From Butyricicoccus_A sp963620595 (GTDB taxonomy: Bacteria > Bacillota > Clostridia > Oscillospirales > Butyricicoccaceae), in NCBI GenBank assembly GCA_963620595.1, contig CAVFAY010000003.1, forward strand, positions 1-64,000: DNA of 64,000 nucleotides. The letters are read 5' to 3'. Under the pieces are notes generated by a model. The model searched no databases, was not told the DNA's origin, and saw nothing but the letters and a program-made list of their open reading frames with translations. Below, in pieces: positions 63,165 through 64,000 of this stretch (the stretch's first letter is position 1; each line of letters begins with the position of its first letter). The translations under genes were made by a program, and so were the position numbers.

Positions 63165-64000
63165 GCTGTTTCCTCCTTGTGATTGCTTTCCTGCGTTATG
63201 TTTTTGAGAAACGGCATCTTCCGATTGAGAAAGAAGCCGCCCAAACCAATAATGGCACAAATCAGTGCCACGACTTGTGATACTCGAATGCCTGTACCCC
63301 ACAGATACAAACTGTCTGTGCGCAGTCCTTCAATAAAGAATCGACCCAGACCATACCATCCGAGATATAACAATGTGATCTCGCCGCGATATTTCCGCTT
63401 TTTCGAGACAACATACAAGATAAAGAATCCTACCAAACTCCATACCGACTCATAAAAGAATGTCGGATGATTGCCGGTCGCTCCGGCTTCTGCCAGCGTT
63501 TTTCCGATGACCATGCGCCACGGCGCGGTTGTTGTGCTGCCGTATGCCTCACAATTGAAGAAATTGCCCCAACGACCCAAAATCTGACCGATTGGCACTG
63601 CAATGGCAAAGACATCCAACATATTCATCAGATCAATCTTTTTGAAGCGGCACACGGCAGCGATAACAACAATGCCGCCCAAAATACCGCCGTAAATCGC
63701 CAAACCGCCATGCCAAATGGCAAAGATCTCTGACAGATTGTTTTTATATTGATCCCACTCAAAAATAACATAATAAATACGGGCACATACAATGCCCAGC
63801 GGCACAGCAAACAGCACGCAGTCATACACATCGTCCTGCTTGACGCCGAAGGACGGACACCGCACAGATGCATAGATAACAGCCAATACCACACCGCACA
63901 TAATGAGAATACCATACCAGTAAATCGGCTTGGATGCAATATGAACGGCGATATTAGAGAGATGAAATTCCAGTCCTAAGCCCGGAAAGGAAACAACCTG
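63161..64000 (-). CDS. lgt: Prolipoprotein diacylglyceryl transferase, 5' end outside the window
   Basis: At least 279 residues; the frame stays open to the right edge (VVSFPGLGLEFHLSNIAVH, KPIYWYGILIMC), so the true start lies beyond 64000. Lgt adds diacylglycerol to the Cys of lipoproteins. HGGLAIYGGILGG and the GRWGNFFNCEAYG signature are present, with seven membrane helices expected. Overlaps folD by 4 bp. The Met at 63901 is internal, not the start. Confidence 0.95.
   Translation of the reverse strand, partial: QVVSFPGLGLEFHLSNIAVHIASKPIYWYGILIMCGVVLAVIYASVRCPSFGVKQDDVYDCVLFAVPLGIVCARIYYVIFEWDQYKNNLSEIFAIWHGGLAIYGGILGGIVVIAAVCRFKKIDLMNMLDVFAIAVPIGQILGRWGNFFNCEAYGSTTTAPWRMVIGKTLAEAGATGNHPTFFYESVWSLVGFFILYVVSKKRKYRGEITLLYLGWYGLGRFFIEGLRTDSLYLWGTGIRVSQVVALICAIIGLGGFFLNRKMPFLKNITQESNHKEETA

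Noticed and set aside
62160..63182. A 340-codon plus-strand frame over folD
   Set aside because: folD is certain; the frame has no ribosome site and its translation is not protein-like.
1..64000. tRNA, rRNA, CRISPR or insertion sequence
   Set aside because: None recognised when reading both strands; no repeated spacer pattern, no CCA-ended cloverleaf, no transposase.

Overview
The window reads as a chromosome segment of a spore-forming, anaerobic, Gram-positive Firmicute of class Clostridia. The evidence is spoIIR, a CarD gene joined to ispD-ispF, the MEP isoprenoid pathway (ispD, ispE, ispF), a ribosomal protein L27 with a Prp-cleaved N-terminal extension and its protease Prp, an O2-independent quinolinate synthase without neighbouring nadB, acetate kinase, and AGGAGG-type ribosome binding sites on nearly every gene. 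Base composition is moderate to GC-rich. I think of Oscillospirales / Butyricicoccaceae-like gut bacteria, but this is only an impression. I saw no tRNA, rRNA, CRISPR array, phage or insertion sequence.

Layout. 0-7 kb: a MarR-controlled heterodimeric ABC multidrug exporter, a split chromate-transporter pair, and a MATE exporter. 7-12 kb: an alpha/beta-hydrolase-like protein with NudC, then a three-gene operon (class II aldolase, mtnA, adenosine-type deaminase) that fits salvage of 5'-deoxyadenosine and methylthioadenosine. 12-21 kb: a four-gene overlapping operon (YibE/F pair, AlkD-like glycosylase, YgjP-like metallopeptidase), mnmA, nadA, an RsmH-like methyltransferase, a second MATE exporter. 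21-28 kb: purC, a membrane-anchored esterase, a U32 protein pair with a PilZ-like N-terminus on one partner, and lon under a perfect CIRCE element. 28-37 kb: queH; the long operon small membrane protein-M50 protease-CarD-ispD-ispF-yaiI-def-DUF4186; the glgX-mutY-glucokinase operon; epsC/cysE. 37-45 kb: two tandem NSS amino-acid transporters, a beta-lactamase-fold hydrolase, a lone eutH, and a fumarylacetoacetate hydrolase-family gene. 45-54 kb: an HD-domain/CmpB-like/zinc-ribbon membrane protein operon, a DUF1540 peptide, a cell-wall amidase, two tandem O-antigen-ligase-like proteins, spoIIR, ispE, a PHP phosphatase and a DUF378 protein. 54-64 kb: divergent ackA and tmcAL, a nitrilase-family amidohydrolase, a DUF2798 protein behind an attenuator-like hairpin, an AT-rich SIR2-domain defence-like gene, then the rplU-prp-rpmA-obgE locus and folD-lgt, with lgt running off the right edge.

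The two observations I would pursue first are (1) the AT-rich SIR2-domain gene at 58.2-59.7 kb, whose frame is broken by a single in-frame TAA but stays open for 109 further codons up to a bidirectional terminator, and (2) the promoter-led aldolase-isomerase-deaminase operon at 9.1-12.2 kb, which looks like a deamination-first version of the pathway that disposes of the radical-SAM by-product 5'-deoxyadenosine. Also notable are HrcA/CIRCE control of lon, interleaved divergent ackA/tmcAL promoters, an alpha/beta hydrolase with glycine at the nucleophile position, and a YibE/F gene whose only good start region is one base out of frame.
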